Assembly (NCBI GenBank): GCA_028284625.1
Contig: JANQRH010000022.1
Location: 104,886 to 168,885 of the forward strand
From: Afifellaceae bacterium
GTDB taxonomy: Bacteria; Pseudomonadota; Alphaproteobacteria; Rhizobiales; Afifellaceae
Direction of reading: 5' to 3'
DNA: 64,000 nucleotides
Shown here: one piece after another, positions 52,057 through 60,398 of the stretch
Numbering within the stretch: position 1 is the first letter of the stretch
How the letters are laid out: every line of letters starts with the position of its first letter
Position numbers and translations under genes: made by a program
The notes under the pieces: model-generated
Told to the model about the DNA's origin: nothing
The model's input: only the letters and a program-made list of their open reading frames with translations
Databases searched by the model: none

Positions 52057-53007
52057 ATGACAAAGTCCGTCATCAGCTACCAATCCGGCCCGTTCGCCAC
52101 CATCTCCATGGGGCTTCCCGGCGATCATGAAGGGAAGACCGCAACGCGCGTCTTCTTTGTCAAAGGCGCTGACAAGATCGCGCTCATCGACAGCGGGCTC
52201 TATGGCGGACTCCCGGCGCTGAAGCAGGCATTCGATGAGCTTGACCTGAACCCCGGCGATCTCGACCTCTTGCTTCTCACCCACGAGCACATGGACCATG
52301 TCGGCAACAATGGCTGGCTGAAGGAGGAGACCAACTGCACGATCATGGGGCATCAGGCGCGCGCCGACCGCGTCGCCGACAACATGCTGAATGCCAAGAC
52401 CATCGTGCATGCTTTTCCCGAGGGCGAGCACTTCGATCTGAAGTCGGAATATCTCGACTGGATGGGGCCGACGGAGGGGCCGATCGACGATTTCATCAAG
52501 GATGGCGACGCGATCGATCTCGGCGGTGGCGTGGTGCTGGAGACGGTGGAGGTGCTCGGTCATTCCATGGCGGAGGTCGGCTTCTTCGAGCGCTCCACCA
52601 AGACGCTGATCATCGCCGACCCGCTCCTGCCTCCGTTCAATCCGGTGCTTTACCTTTACGAAGAGCCCAACGTCATGCGCGCCACGTTCGACAAGATCGA
52701 GCGGTTCCTGGATGAGCGCGACGTTCAAGCCGTGCTTTTCGCGCATGACGAGGTGAAGACCGCAGCCGAAACCAAGGAGCTGATCGACGATTGCCGCCGC
52801 CGTGTGAACCAGGTGGAAGCCTCCATGGTGGCGCATATGAAGGCCAATCCCGGCATCACGTTTGCCGAACTGCGAGACAAATGCTGCGACGACCAGAACA
52901 TGGTGCGCGAATGGCGCGCGCTGGTCTCCATCAATGCAAGCCTGAAGGATTTTGAGGCAAAGGGCCTCGCCAAGAAAGAAGGCAATGGCTGGCACTATGT
53001 CGGATAG
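52057..53007 (+). CDS. Metallo-beta-lactamase-fold hydrolase
   Basis: The 316-residue protein has the dinuclear zinc motif H76-E-H78-M-D80-H81 (LLTHEHMDHVG), a further His in VLGHSMAEVGF, the bridging Asp in IIADPLLPP and the last His in LFAHDEVK. A helical C-terminal part with EWRALVSINASLKDFEAKGL is like the winged-helix tail of LACTB2-type enzymes. In this operon a thioesterase or lactonase role is plausible. It overlaps the dehydrogenase by 11 bases. Confidence 0.9.
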   Translation: MTKSVISYQSGPFATISMGLPGDHEGKTATRVFFVKGADKIALIDSGLYGGLPALKQAFDELDLNPGDLDLLLLTHEHMDHVGNNGWLKEETNCTIMGHQARADRVADNMLNAKTIVHAFPEGEHFDLKSEYLDWMGPTEGPIDDFIKDGDAIDLGGGVVLETVEVLGHSMAEVGFFERSTKTLIIADPLLPPFNPVLYLYEEPNVMRATFDKIERFLDERDVQAVLFAHDEVKTAAETKELIDDCRRRVNQVEASMVAHMKANPGITFAELRDKCCDDQNMVREWRALVSINASLKDFEAKGLAKKEGNGWHYVG

Positions 53008-53965
53008 TGGCTTGCCGCGCTCCGCCGTGCTCGGGGCCGGCACGATGGGGGCGCAGATCGCACTCTCGCTGGCGCTCGGCGGTGCGGAGGTGACGCTGTG
53101 GGCGCGGCGAGCCGCATCGCTGACCGACGCGCTTCAACGCATCAGCGACGCCTTCGATTTTCTGGCGGCACAAGGGCTGGCGCGCGCCGACGACAAGGAC
53201 AACGTGCTCAGCCGGATCAGCGCGAGCGACGATCTCGCCGAAGCCGTCGGTTCGGCCGGCTTCGTGATCGAGGCCGTGGCGGAAGCGCTGGAGGTAAAGC
53301 AGCACCTCCTCAAGCGCGCCGAGGAATCGGCCGCAGCCGACACTATCCTTTCATCGACCACATCGGCGCTTGGCGCCGGCGACATCCAGTCCGCACTTGA
53401 GCGGCCCAGCCGGTTCTGCATCGCCCATTACGCGCAGCCTGCGCATCTCGTGGCGTTGGTGGAGGTGGTGCCAGGCAAGGACACCGACCCGGCGACGACC
53501 GAAGCGGTGACCGCCCTCCTCAGCAATTCCGGCAAGACGCCCGTGCTCTGCCCGGACATTCCGGGTTTTCTGTGGGCGCGGATTCAGCACGCGGTGCTCC
53601 GCGAATTCGCCAGCCTTGTCGGGCGGGGGCTGGTGACGCCGGAGGCCTGCGACACGATCCTCAAGCAAGGCTATGCGGCACGGCTCCCAGCCATGGGCGC
53701 GTTCGAGCATGCGGACCTCGCCGGGCTCGACCTGATGAACAGTGCCGCCGCCAAGGCGGTGTGGGCTGACCTTTCCAACGTCACCGACCCAGGGGAGACC
53801 CCCGTCGGCCAGCTCTTCGCGGAAGGCCATACCGGCATGCGCTCCGGCCGCGGCTTCTATGATTGGACGGCGCGCGACCCCGACGTCTTCAAAGCGAACC
53901 GCGATGCGGAGATCGTCCGCCGCGTCAAGATCATGGCCGGCGGCGATGTCCGCATGCCATCATGA
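52997..53965 (+). CDS. 3-hydroxyacyl-CoA dehydrogenase family protein
   Basis: The 322-residue NAD-dependent enzyme begins with the Rossmann motif VLGAGTMGAQIALSLALGG and has IEAVAEALEVKQHLLKRAE, SSTTSALGAGDIQSAL, CIAHYAQPAHLVALVEVV and PDIPGFLWARIQHAVLREF. In the place of the family's HFFNP it reads HYAQP, which is also seen in carnitine- and gulonate-type dehydrogenases. It could oxidise a 3-hydroxyacyl-CoA or a free 3-hydroxy acid. The start lies inside the preceding gene's last codons. Confidence 0.9.
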   Translation: MSDSGLPRSAVLGAGTMGAQIALSLALGGAEVTLWARRAASLTDALQRISDAFDFLAAQGLARADDKDNVLSRISASDDLAEAVGSAGFVIEAVAEALEVKQHLLKRAEESAAADTILSSTTSALGAGDIQSALERPSRFCIAHYAQPAHLVALVEVVPGKDTDPATTEAVTALLSNSGKTPVLCPDIPGFLWARIQHAVLREFASLVGRGLVTPEACDTILKQGYAARLPAMGAFEHADLAGLDLMNSAAAKAVWADLSNVTDPGETPVGQLFAEGHTGMRSGRGFYDWTARDPDVFKANRDAEIVRRVKIMAGGDVRMPS

Positions 53966-53984
53966 GCCAAGAAAGGCCGACGAC

Positions 53985-55010
53985 ATGACGACGATGAAGG
54001 CCGCCTACTTCACGCACAACAAGACCTTCAAGATTGAGGATGTCGCGGTGTCGCCGCCGAGGCCCGACGACGTGCAGATTGACGTCGCCTATTGCGGCAT
54101 CTGCGGCACCGACATGCACATCTTTCACGGTGCCATGGCGCATCGTCTCGGCGACCGGCGCGTGCTTGGGCACGAAATGTCGGGCCATGTTTCGGCGGTC
54201 GGCGACAATGTCAAAAACATCGCGATCGGCCAGGCGGTGGTCGTGCGGCCGCTTGCTCATTGCGGCAAGTGTCCGGCCTGTTTGGCAGGCCATACGCATA
54301 TCTGCCACAACCTGAAATTCCTCGGCATCGATACCGATGGCGGCTTCGCGGAAAAATGGACGGTGCCTGCCCACACCGTGCACACTTTGCCTGACGGCGT
54401 GACCATGGAGGACGCGGCGCTGATTGAGCCGCTGGCGGTGGCTTGTCACGACGTGTCGCGCGGCCGCGTCGCCAAGGGCGAGGATGTGCTGGTGATTGGC
54501 GGCGGGCCGATCGGTGTTCTGGTCGCCATGGCGGCGCGCGCGGCTGGCGGCACTGTGACGCTGTCAGAGGTCAATGAGCATCGCCTGGCGATCGCCGAGA
54601 AGCTCGGCTTCGACACGATCAACCCGACCAAGGCCGATCTGAAGGAAACGGTGCTCGCCAAGACCGGCGGCAAAGGCGCCGATGTCGTGTTCGAAGTGTC
54701 GGGTAGCCAGGCGGGTATTGATTCCATGACGCAGGCGGCATCGGTGCGCGGGCGCATCGTCATGGTGGCCATTCATGCCACGCCACCGACCATCGACATG
54801 TTCCAGTTCTTCTGGCGCGAGCTAGAGCTCTTCGGCGCGCGCGTCTACCGGCCGGAGGCCTATGAGGCCGCCATCAAGATGATCGCCGCCGGACAAGTCG
54901 ATACGGAGACGATGATCACCGACGTCGCCGGGCTCGACGCCATCCAATCGGCCTTCGAGGCACTGGAGAAGAGCCCGACGGCCATGAAGAGCCTCATCAA
55001 GATCGCATAA
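53985..55010 (+). CDS. Zinc-dependent alcohol dehydrogenase (threonine/polyol type)
   Basis: The 341-residue MDR protein has the catalytic zinc ligands Cys40 (CGICGTDMH) and His63-Glu64 (LGHEMSGH), four structural zinc Cys at 93, 96, 99 and 107, and the NAD loop VLVIGGGPIGVLVAMAARAAG. It is closest in look to L-threonine 3-dehydrogenase and sugar-acid or polyol dehydrogenases. It is the sixth gene of the operon and the start follows the preceding stop by 19 bases. Confidence 0.93.
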   Translation: MTTMKAAYFTHNKTFKIEDVAVSPPRPDDVQIDVAYCGICGTDMHIFHGAMAHRLGDRRVLGHEMSGHVSAVGDNVKNIAIGQAVVVRPLAHCGKCPACLAGHTHICHNLKFLGIDTDGGFAEKWTVPAHTVHTLPDGVTMEDAALIEPLAVACHDVSRGRVAKGEDVLVIGGGPIGVLVAMAARAAGGTVTLSEVNEHRLAIAEKLGFDTINPTKADLKETVLAKTGGKGADVVFEVSGSQAGIDSMTQAASVRGRIVMVAIHATPPTIDMFQFFWRELELFGARVYRPEAYEAAIKMIAAGQVDTETMITDVAGLDAIQSAFEALEKSPTAMKSLIKIA

Positions 55011-55025
55011 GGATAGGCATTGACC

Positions 55026-55796
55026 ATGAGCGTCCTCGACAGTTTCCGCCTGGACGGCAAGATTGCGCTCGTCACCGGCTGCAAGCGCGGCATCGGCAAG
55101 GCCATGGCGATCGCGCTCGCCGAAGCCGGCGCCGACATTATCGGCGTCTCGGCGACGCTGGAGGCGGAGGGCAGCGATGTCGGCAAGGCGGTGGCGGAAG
55201 CGGGCCGTCAGTTCACCGGTTATTCCTGTGATTTCTCCGACCGTGCGGCGCTGAAGGCCTTCATCGCCAAGCTGCGCAGCGACGGGCATGCACCCGACAT
55301 TCTCATCAACAATGCCGGCACGATCAAACGCCAGCCGGCGGCAGAGCACCCCGACGACATGTGGGATGAGGTGATTGAGGTGAACCTCACCGCGCAGTTC
55401 ATCCTGTCGCGCGAGATCGGCGGCGACATGGTGAAGCGCGGGAGCGGCAAGATCATCTTCACCGCCTCACTCCTCACCTTTCAGGGCGGCATCAACGTGC
55501 CCGGCTATTCCGCATCCAAGGGCGGCATCGGACAGCTCACCATGGCGCTTGCAAATGAATGGGCCGGCAAGGGCGTCAACGTGAACGCGATCGCGCCGGG
55601 CTATATCGCCACCGACAACACCGAGGCGCTGCGCAACGACACGGCGCGCTACAATGCGATCCTGGAGCGCATTCCCGCGGGGCGCTGGGGCGTGCCGGAA
55701 GACTTTGCCGGGCCGGCCGTGTTCCTCTCCTCGGCCGCCTCCGACTACGTCAGCGGCGCCATCGTGCTGGTCGATGGCGGCTGGATGGGTCGATAA
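55026..55796 (+). CDS. SDR oxidoreductase, 2-dehydro-3-deoxy-gluconate dehydrogenase-like (KduD type)
   Basis: The 256-residue short-chain dehydrogenase has TGCKRGIGKAMA (residues 18-29), NNAG in ILINNAGTIKRQPAAEH, the catalytic Ser in FTASLLTFQGG and YSASKGG, and the family C-terminus ASDYVSGAIVLVDGGWMGR. NNAGTIKR plus the QGG segment match KduD-type enzymes that act on keto-deoxy sugar acids. The ATG at 55026 is preferred over a TTG at 55020. It ends the operon, 10 bp from the convergent sulfatase. Confidence 0.9.
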   Translation: MSVLDSFRLDGKIALVTGCKRGIGKAMAIALAEAGADIIGVSATLEAEGSDVGKAVAEAGRQFTGYSCDFSDRAALKAFIAKLRSDGHAPDILINNAGTIKRQPAAEHPDDMWDEVIEVNLTAQFILSREIGGDMVKRGSGKIIFTASLLTFQGGINVPGYSASKGGIGQLTMALANEWAGKGVNVNAIAPGYIATDNTEALRNDTARYNAILERIPAGRWGVPEDFAGPAVFLSSAASDYVSGAIVLVDGGWMGR

Positions 55797-55806
55797 CGCC
55801 GGCTCG

Positions 55807-57306
55807 CTAGACGCTGCCGTCCCAGCCGTCCGGCGCTTCGGGGAAGAATTTCATATCGCCCTTCGGATTGATCGGCGGCACCGGCCATTGGTGGCCGCGC
55901 GTCAGCGACAAGCCGCGATTGGGGCCGGGATGATAGGTCCGCGCCGGCTCGCCCACGAAGGTTTCGCCCTCGATCCACTCAAGATCTGAGCCGTAGAGCT
56001 CCTTCATCAGCTCACCCTTCATGTGCTCCAGGATGTTGGCGGAGGCCGGCTCGTCGGCGAGATTGGTCAACTCGTCGGGATCGTTTTCCATGTCGAAAAG
56101 ATGGAAAACGTTGCCCACCGGATAGTAGATCAGCTTATGCGTCTCGCTCCGCAGCATGCGTGAGCAATGCCCCACCTCGCCGAACTCGCCGTAGAGCGTT
56201 TCGCGGCGCTCGCCCCCGACCATCGATCGGCCTTCAACGCTTTCCGGTGTGTCAATGCCGGCGAGATCGAGAAGCGTCGGCATCACATCCTGCAGACCGA
56301 CCAGGCGGTCGTCGGTGCGGTTGAAGCCGGTTCGGCGGCAATTGGCGGTGCCGACCAGCACCATCGGCACACACGCGGACCACTCATAGAAGGTCTGCTT
56401 GGCCCACATATTGTGATTGCCGAGCATGTCGCCGTGGTCGGAGGTAAACATGATGATGGTTTCGTCGAGGATGCCCTCCTCGCGGATCGTGCCGATCAGC
56501 GCGCCGATCTGCTGATCGATATGCGTGCACAGCGCATAGAAGGCGCGGCGCGCATCGGCCGCTTCGCGCTCCGTATAGGTGCCGCGCGCGGCCACGCCCT
56601 GCAGATGATAGGGCAGCGCTGAGATGTCCTTGGCCCAGTCGCCAACGAATTTGTTGTCGAGCTCCACGCCGTTGTAGCGGTCGAGAAAGCGCTGCGGCGG
56701 GACGAGCGGCGGATGCGGATGGCGGTAGCCGAGATACCAGAATGCGGGCCGTGTCGGATCGCGGCGGCGAACGTAGCGGGCGAGCGTGTCGGTCGCCCAA
56801 TTGGTGGCGTGCACCTCCTCCGGCAGATGCCACGGCGTCATCTGATAGGCATTGTTGCTCATGCCGTGGCCGAATTGCTGGCCGAGATAGCCCTTGTCGC
56901 CAAGAAAGATCTCGTAATCGTCGGTGACGCCGTAAAGCGTGCGCCCTTCGTCATCGAGCTGCACGTCGTCGAACCCGATACGGTCGCGTTGCGGGTAGGT
57001 GTGCGTCTTGCCGACCGCGTAGGCCTGATAGCCGGCGTCGCGGAACGTCTGCGCCAGCGTCGGCATGTCGGGCATCTCAAGGCGCGGCTGGAAGCGCCGG
57101 TCGCCGTGCTTCTTCGCGGTCGTGCCGGTCATCAGGGTTCGCCGCGCCGGCAGACAGACGGGGTGCTCCGAATAGCAATTGGTGAAGCGCACGCCGTTCC
57201 TGCAGAGCTGGTTCACGGTCGGCGTATGGATCGCCGGGTGACCGGCGGCGCCAAGCAGCGCTGCCGGCCAATGGTCCGTTACGATCAGGAGGACATTCGG
57301 TCTCAT
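55807..57306 (-). CDS. Sulfatase (type I, formylglycine-dependent)
   Basis: The 499-residue protein has the sulfatase maturation motif C51-L-P-A-R (PVCLPARRTLMTG), where Cys becomes formylglycine, metal-binding Asp in LLIVTDHW, and FTSDHGDMLGNHNMW. There is no signal peptide, so it is probably cytoplasmic and acts on an imported sulfate ester (or phosphonate ester). It overlaps the tctA stop by four bases on the same strand, so it is the last gene of the transporter operon. No maturase gene is visible in the window. Confidence 0.93.
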   Translation of the reverse strand: MRPNVLLIVTDHWPAALLGAAGHPAIHTPTVNQLCRNGVRFTNCYSEHPVCLPARRTLMTGTTAKKHGDRRFQPRLEMPDMPTLAQTFRDAGYQAYAVGKTHTYPQRDRIGFDDVQLDDEGRTLYGVTDDYEIFLGDKGYLGQQFGHGMSNNAYQMTPWHLPEEVHATNWATDTLARYVRRRDPTRPAFWYLGYRHPHPPLVPPQRFLDRYNGVELDNKFVGDWAKDISALPYHLQGVAARGTYTEREAADARRAFYALCTHIDQQIGALIGTIREEGILDETIIMFTSDHGDMLGNHNMWAKQTFYEWSACVPMVLVGTANCRRTGFNRTDDRLVGLQDVMPTLLDLAGIDTPESVEGRSMVGGERRETLYGEFGEVGHCSRMLRSETHKLIYYPVGNVFHLFDMENDPDELTNLADEPASANILEHMKGELMKELYGSDLEWIEGETFVGEPARTYHPGPNRGLSLTRGHQWPVPPINPKGDMKFFPEAPDGWDGSV

Positions 57307-58799
57307 TCTTCGGTCGTCTGGTTTGGCTGTTTCTTCAGGCGCCGGCTGACGAAGGGCGCAAGCACGACCACGGCCGTCAGCGCCAGGATGAACAAGGCGA
57401 TCGGGTCCATGATGAACTCGAGGAAGTTACCCTGAGCGCTGATCATGCCCTGCCGCAGCTTGCCCTCAAAGATGGTGCCAAGTGCCATGCCGATGACGAT
57501 CGGTGCGATCGGATATTTGGCGAAGCGCAGGATGAGCCCGGCAATGCCGGCGATCACGGCAACGGAGATATCCACCGGATTGCCGCGGACGACGAAGGCG
57601 CCGACGAGCGAGAACAGCAGGATCATGCCCATCAGGAGCGGTTCGGAGACGGAGAGGATGCGGGCGAAGAGCCGCGCCCCTGCAGCGCCGAGGCCGAACA
57701 TGATGAAGTTCGCCACCAGGATCACGAGGAACGCGCCCGTTAGCACCTGCGGATTGTTGTTGATGAGGTCGAAGCCCGGGACGACGCCCTTAATGGTGAG
57801 CACTCCCAGCAGCACGACCGTGCCGCCGTCACCTGGAATGCCGAGCGCCAGCGTGGGGATGAGCGCGCCGCCGGTCACGGCGTTGTTGGAGGCCTCCGAG
57901 GCGATCAGGCCGTCTGGCTCGCCTTTTCCGAAATTCTCCTTGCGCGGCGACGTGCGGCGCAGTTCCGAATAGCTGACGAAGGTCGCGGCGGTGGCGCCGG
58001 TGCCGGGCAGAATGCCGATGAAGGTGCCGATCACGCTGCTTTGCAGGAATTGCGGAATGCGGATGCGGATGTCGGGAAAACTCGGCATGCGGAAGCCGAC
58101 ATTGACGACATCGGGCGGCTTGGCGGCGAAGTAATAGGCGCCGCGATAGAAGACCTCCGACAGGGCGAACAGGCCGATCAGAACCGGTATCAGCGCTAGA
58201 CCGCCGGCGAGCGCGTTGAGCCCGAAATCGAAGCGCGTGTAGCCGGTGAGGTCGTCGGGGCCGATCGTCGTCAGCCACAAGCCGATCATGCCGCCCATCA
58301 GACCCTTCGCGGCGCTGCCGCGCGACACCCAGGCGATGCAAGTCAGCGCAAACAGGATGAGAGCAAAGATCGCAGCCGGCCCAAAGGCCACTGATACCCG
58401 AGCGAGAGCAGGCGCGGCGATGATCAGCACGATCAGCGAGAAGACGCCCCCGATAAAGGAGGACAGCGTCGCCCAGCCGATGGCGAGATCGGCCTTGCCG
58501 GCCTTGGCCATGGGATAGCCGTCGAGCACGGTCGCCGCCGATTGCGGTGTGCCGGGCGTGTTGATCAGGATCGCTGAGACGGAGCCGCCATAAACGGAGG
58601 TGACGTAGATCCCCAGGAACAACGCCATAGAGGCTTCGGTGGTCATGGAGAAGGCGAAGGGCAGCGCGACGATCAGCGCCGCCACTGTTCCCATGCCGGG
58701 CAGCGCGCCGGCGAGCGTTCCCCATAAGCAGCCGATGATCAGGGCGACGAGGACATCGAAGCTGGAGAACTGGACGATGGCGTTGGCGATGCTTTCCAT
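57303..58799 (-). CDS. Tripartite tricarboxylate transporter, large permease (TctA)
   Basis: The 498-residue protein has about 12 helices and the family motif GTLAGALPGMGTVAALIVAL near residue 26, mirrored in the second half by IGILPGTGATAATFVSY. It forms the channel with TctB and imports a carboxylate caught by TctC. It is coupled to the sulfatase gene downstream. Confidence 0.95.
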   Translation of the reverse strand: MESIANAIVQFSSFDVLVALIIGCLWGTLAGALPGMGTVAALIVALPFAFSMTTEASMALFLGIYVTSVYGGSVSAILINTPGTPQSAATVLDGYPMAKAGKADLAIGWATLSSFIGGVFSLIVLIIAAPALARVSVAFGPAAIFALILFALTCIAWVSRGSAAKGLMGGMIGLWLTTIGPDDLTGYTRFDFGLNALAGGLALIPVLIGLFALSEVFYRGAYYFAAKPPDVVNVGFRMPSFPDIRIRIPQFLQSSVIGTFIGILPGTGATAATFVSYSELRRTSPRKENFGKGEPDGLIASEASNNAVTGGALIPTLALGIPGDGGTVVLLGVLTIKGVVPGFDLINNNPQVLTGAFLVILVANFIMFGLGAAGARLFARILSVSEPLLMGMILLFSLVGAFVVRGNPVDISVAVIAGIAGLILRFAKYPIAPIVIGMALGTIFEGKLRQGMISAQGNFLEFIMDPIALFILALTAVVVLAPFVSRRLKKQPNQTTEE

Positions 58800-58808
58800 G
58801 GCCAGCCC

Positions 58809-59270
58809 CTAGAGCTCGTAGAACCAGGGGGAGCGCGGCAGGAGCAGCTCAAAGCCGTAGGTGAACAGCGCCCAGATGGCGAGCGGGCCAACGACGCTGA
58901 TGATGGCGAGCTGGACCCGCTTGCGGTAGCCGAACGCCCAGCAAAAGAGAAAGAAGCCGGGAATTGTCGCGAAGACGAAGCCTATGCGGGTCATCGCAAA
59001 CGCTGTTCCAGCCGCGATGAGGATCACCGCTGCAAGCTGGCCTTTGCGGATCGGTTCCGCCTTGGTTTCCTCCGCCGAGCGCCAGGCGGAGATGGTGGCG
59101 ACAAGCGCCAGCGCCATCCAAGCGATCAGGAAACCGCGCGGCGCAAATGCCGGCCCCACATCGCCGCCAAAGGTCGGCACGTCAAACTGATCGGTAAAGG
59201 TCAGCGCGAACAAAAAGATCGCAGCGATCAGCAAGAACAACGAAACGGAGAAGTCGAGTGCCCGGTGCAT
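58809..59270 (-). CDS. Tripartite tricarboxylate transporter, small subunit (TctB)
   Basis: The 153-residue protein has four membrane helices (FSVSLFLLIAAIFLFALTF, AWMALALVATISAW, LAAVILIAAGTAFAMTRIG, PLAIWALFTYGFELLLP) in the TctB pattern. It lies between tctC and tctA, with nine bases to tctA and a 90-bp hairpin-bearing gap before it. Confidence 0.92.
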   Translation of the reverse strand: MHRALDFSVSLFLLIAAIFLFALTFTDQFDVPTFGGDVGPAFAPRGFLIAWMALALVATISAWRSAEETKAEPIRKGQLAAVILIAAGTAFAMTRIGFVFATIPGFFLFCWAFGYRKRVQLAIISVVGPLAIWALFTYGFELLLPRSPWFYEL

Positions 59271-59286
59271 GATCTTTCCCCCAGAC

Positions 59287-59328
59287 CCGGATGGCGCGCT
59301 CCGTGCTTACACGGCTCGCGCCATCCGG
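59287..59328 (-). promoter_or_regulatory. Intercistronic hairpin between tctC and tctB genes
   Basis: CCGGATGGCGCG and CGCGCCATCCGG form a perfect 12-bp stem; inside, after a 2x2 internal loop, CCGTG and CACGG add five pairs around a CTTA loop. No T tract follows. It lies 33 bases after the tctC stop and likely shields the binding-protein mRNA or limits read-through. Confidence 0.7.
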
Positions 59329-59360
59329 TCACGTCCGGCGTCTTGGGAGGTCGCCGGTTG

Positions 59361-60299
59361 TTATTTGATCAAGCCGGCTTCTTTCAGAAGCTCGCCGTTG
59401 AGGTCGAACGCTTCTTTGAAGAAGGGACCGAACTCCTCCGTCGGCAGGTAGCGCACAAGCCTGTTGGCGCCGGCCATGTTCTCCTTGAACGTGTCGGTGG
59501 CGACCGCTTCACCGCAGGCCGTCGACAAGGTCGCGACGATGTCGTCGGGTGTGCCGGTCGGCGCAAAAAAGCCGAACCACACGGAGACCTGCGTGTCGTA
59601 GCCGAGCTCGGCGAGCGTCGGCACGTCGGGATGCTGGTCGGAGCGCTGGCTGTCCATGATCGCCAGAGCGCGCCATCCGAATTTTGTGTTGAAGTCGGAG
59701 AACCAGGCGGTTGCGTCGGCGCGGCCGCCGTCGATCTCCGTTGCGATGTCGCCGCCGCCCTTGGTGGGAATGTACTGCGTGTTGACGCCGAGCTTCTTGT
59801 TGAGCGTCAGCTGCGCGACGTGCGCCATGGAGCCTGGCCCGGCGCCTGCGAACTTGATGCCGTCGCCGTTGGCCTTGGCGATGAAATCGTCGACGCTCTC
59901 GATCGGGCTGTCGTCCTTGACCACAAGGTAGAACGGCCCTTGGCTGACCATGCAGATCGGCACCCAGCTCTCGGCGTTATACTTGGTCCGCTTCAGATGC
60001 GGCTGTGTGGTGGTTGTGCCGACCGGCAGGAAGCCGAGATTGTATCCATCGGCATCGGCTTGCGAGAGCTGCGTTGCGCCAATGGTTCCGCCGGCGCCTT
60101 CAATGTTGCTGACCACGATGTTCTGGCCGAGAAGCTTCTCCATCTCCGCGGCAAAGAACCGGGCCGGCACGTCGGTGCCGCCGCCGGCGCCGAACGGCAC
60201 GATCATGGAAATGGCGCGCTCCGGATAGTCGGCAAAAGCCGCCGTGGACGCCGTCGCCGCCAGGCCCAGCGTCGCAATCAGGCTCAGCGTTTTGCGCAT
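59361..60299 (-). CDS. Tripartite tricarboxylate transporter binding protein (TctC/Bug)
   Basis: The 312-residue periplasmic protein has a signal peptide (MRKTLSLIATLGLAATASTA, cut after AAFA) and the Bug-family motifs YPERAISMIVPFGAGGGTDV, VVSNIEGAGGTIGATQL and GAGPGSMAHVAQLTLNKKLG. It captures the carboxylate (or other anion) for TctAB. It is the first gene of the operon and divergent from lacI at 60399. Confidence 0.95.
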   Translation of the reverse strand: MRKTLSLIATLGLAATASTAAFADYPERAISMIVPFGAGGGTDVPARFFAAEMEKLLGQNIVVSNIEGAGGTIGATQLSQADADGYNLGFLPVGTTTTQPHLKRTKYNAESWVPICMVSQGPFYLVVKDDSPIESVDDFIAKANGDGIKFAGAGPGSMAHVAQLTLNKKLGVNTQYIPTKGGGDIATEIDGGRADATAWFSDFNTKFGWRALAIMDSQRSDQHPDVPTLAELGYDTQVSVWFGFFAPTGTPDDIVATLSTACGEAVATDTFKENMAGANRLVRYLPTEEFGPFFKEAFDLNGELLKEAGLIK

Positions 60300-60353
60300 T
60301 GTTTCCCTCCCTGAATCTGCTGATTGAACGACGCTAGACCGATCGATCGTGCT

Positions 60354-60382
60354 AATCTATTGTTAGATTGTTGGACGCTAAC
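60354..60382. promoter_or_regulatory. Overlapping inverted repeats, probable operator of the tct operon
   Basis: AATCTA-TTGT-TAGATT (60354-60369) is a perfect palindrome, and GTTAG with CTAAC (60362-60382) forms a second one overlapping it. They lie in the 99-bp AT-rich gap between the divergent tctC and lacI genes, where the regulator would bind. Confidence 0.55.
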
Positions 60383-60398
60383 TATTAGGTAAGTTACT

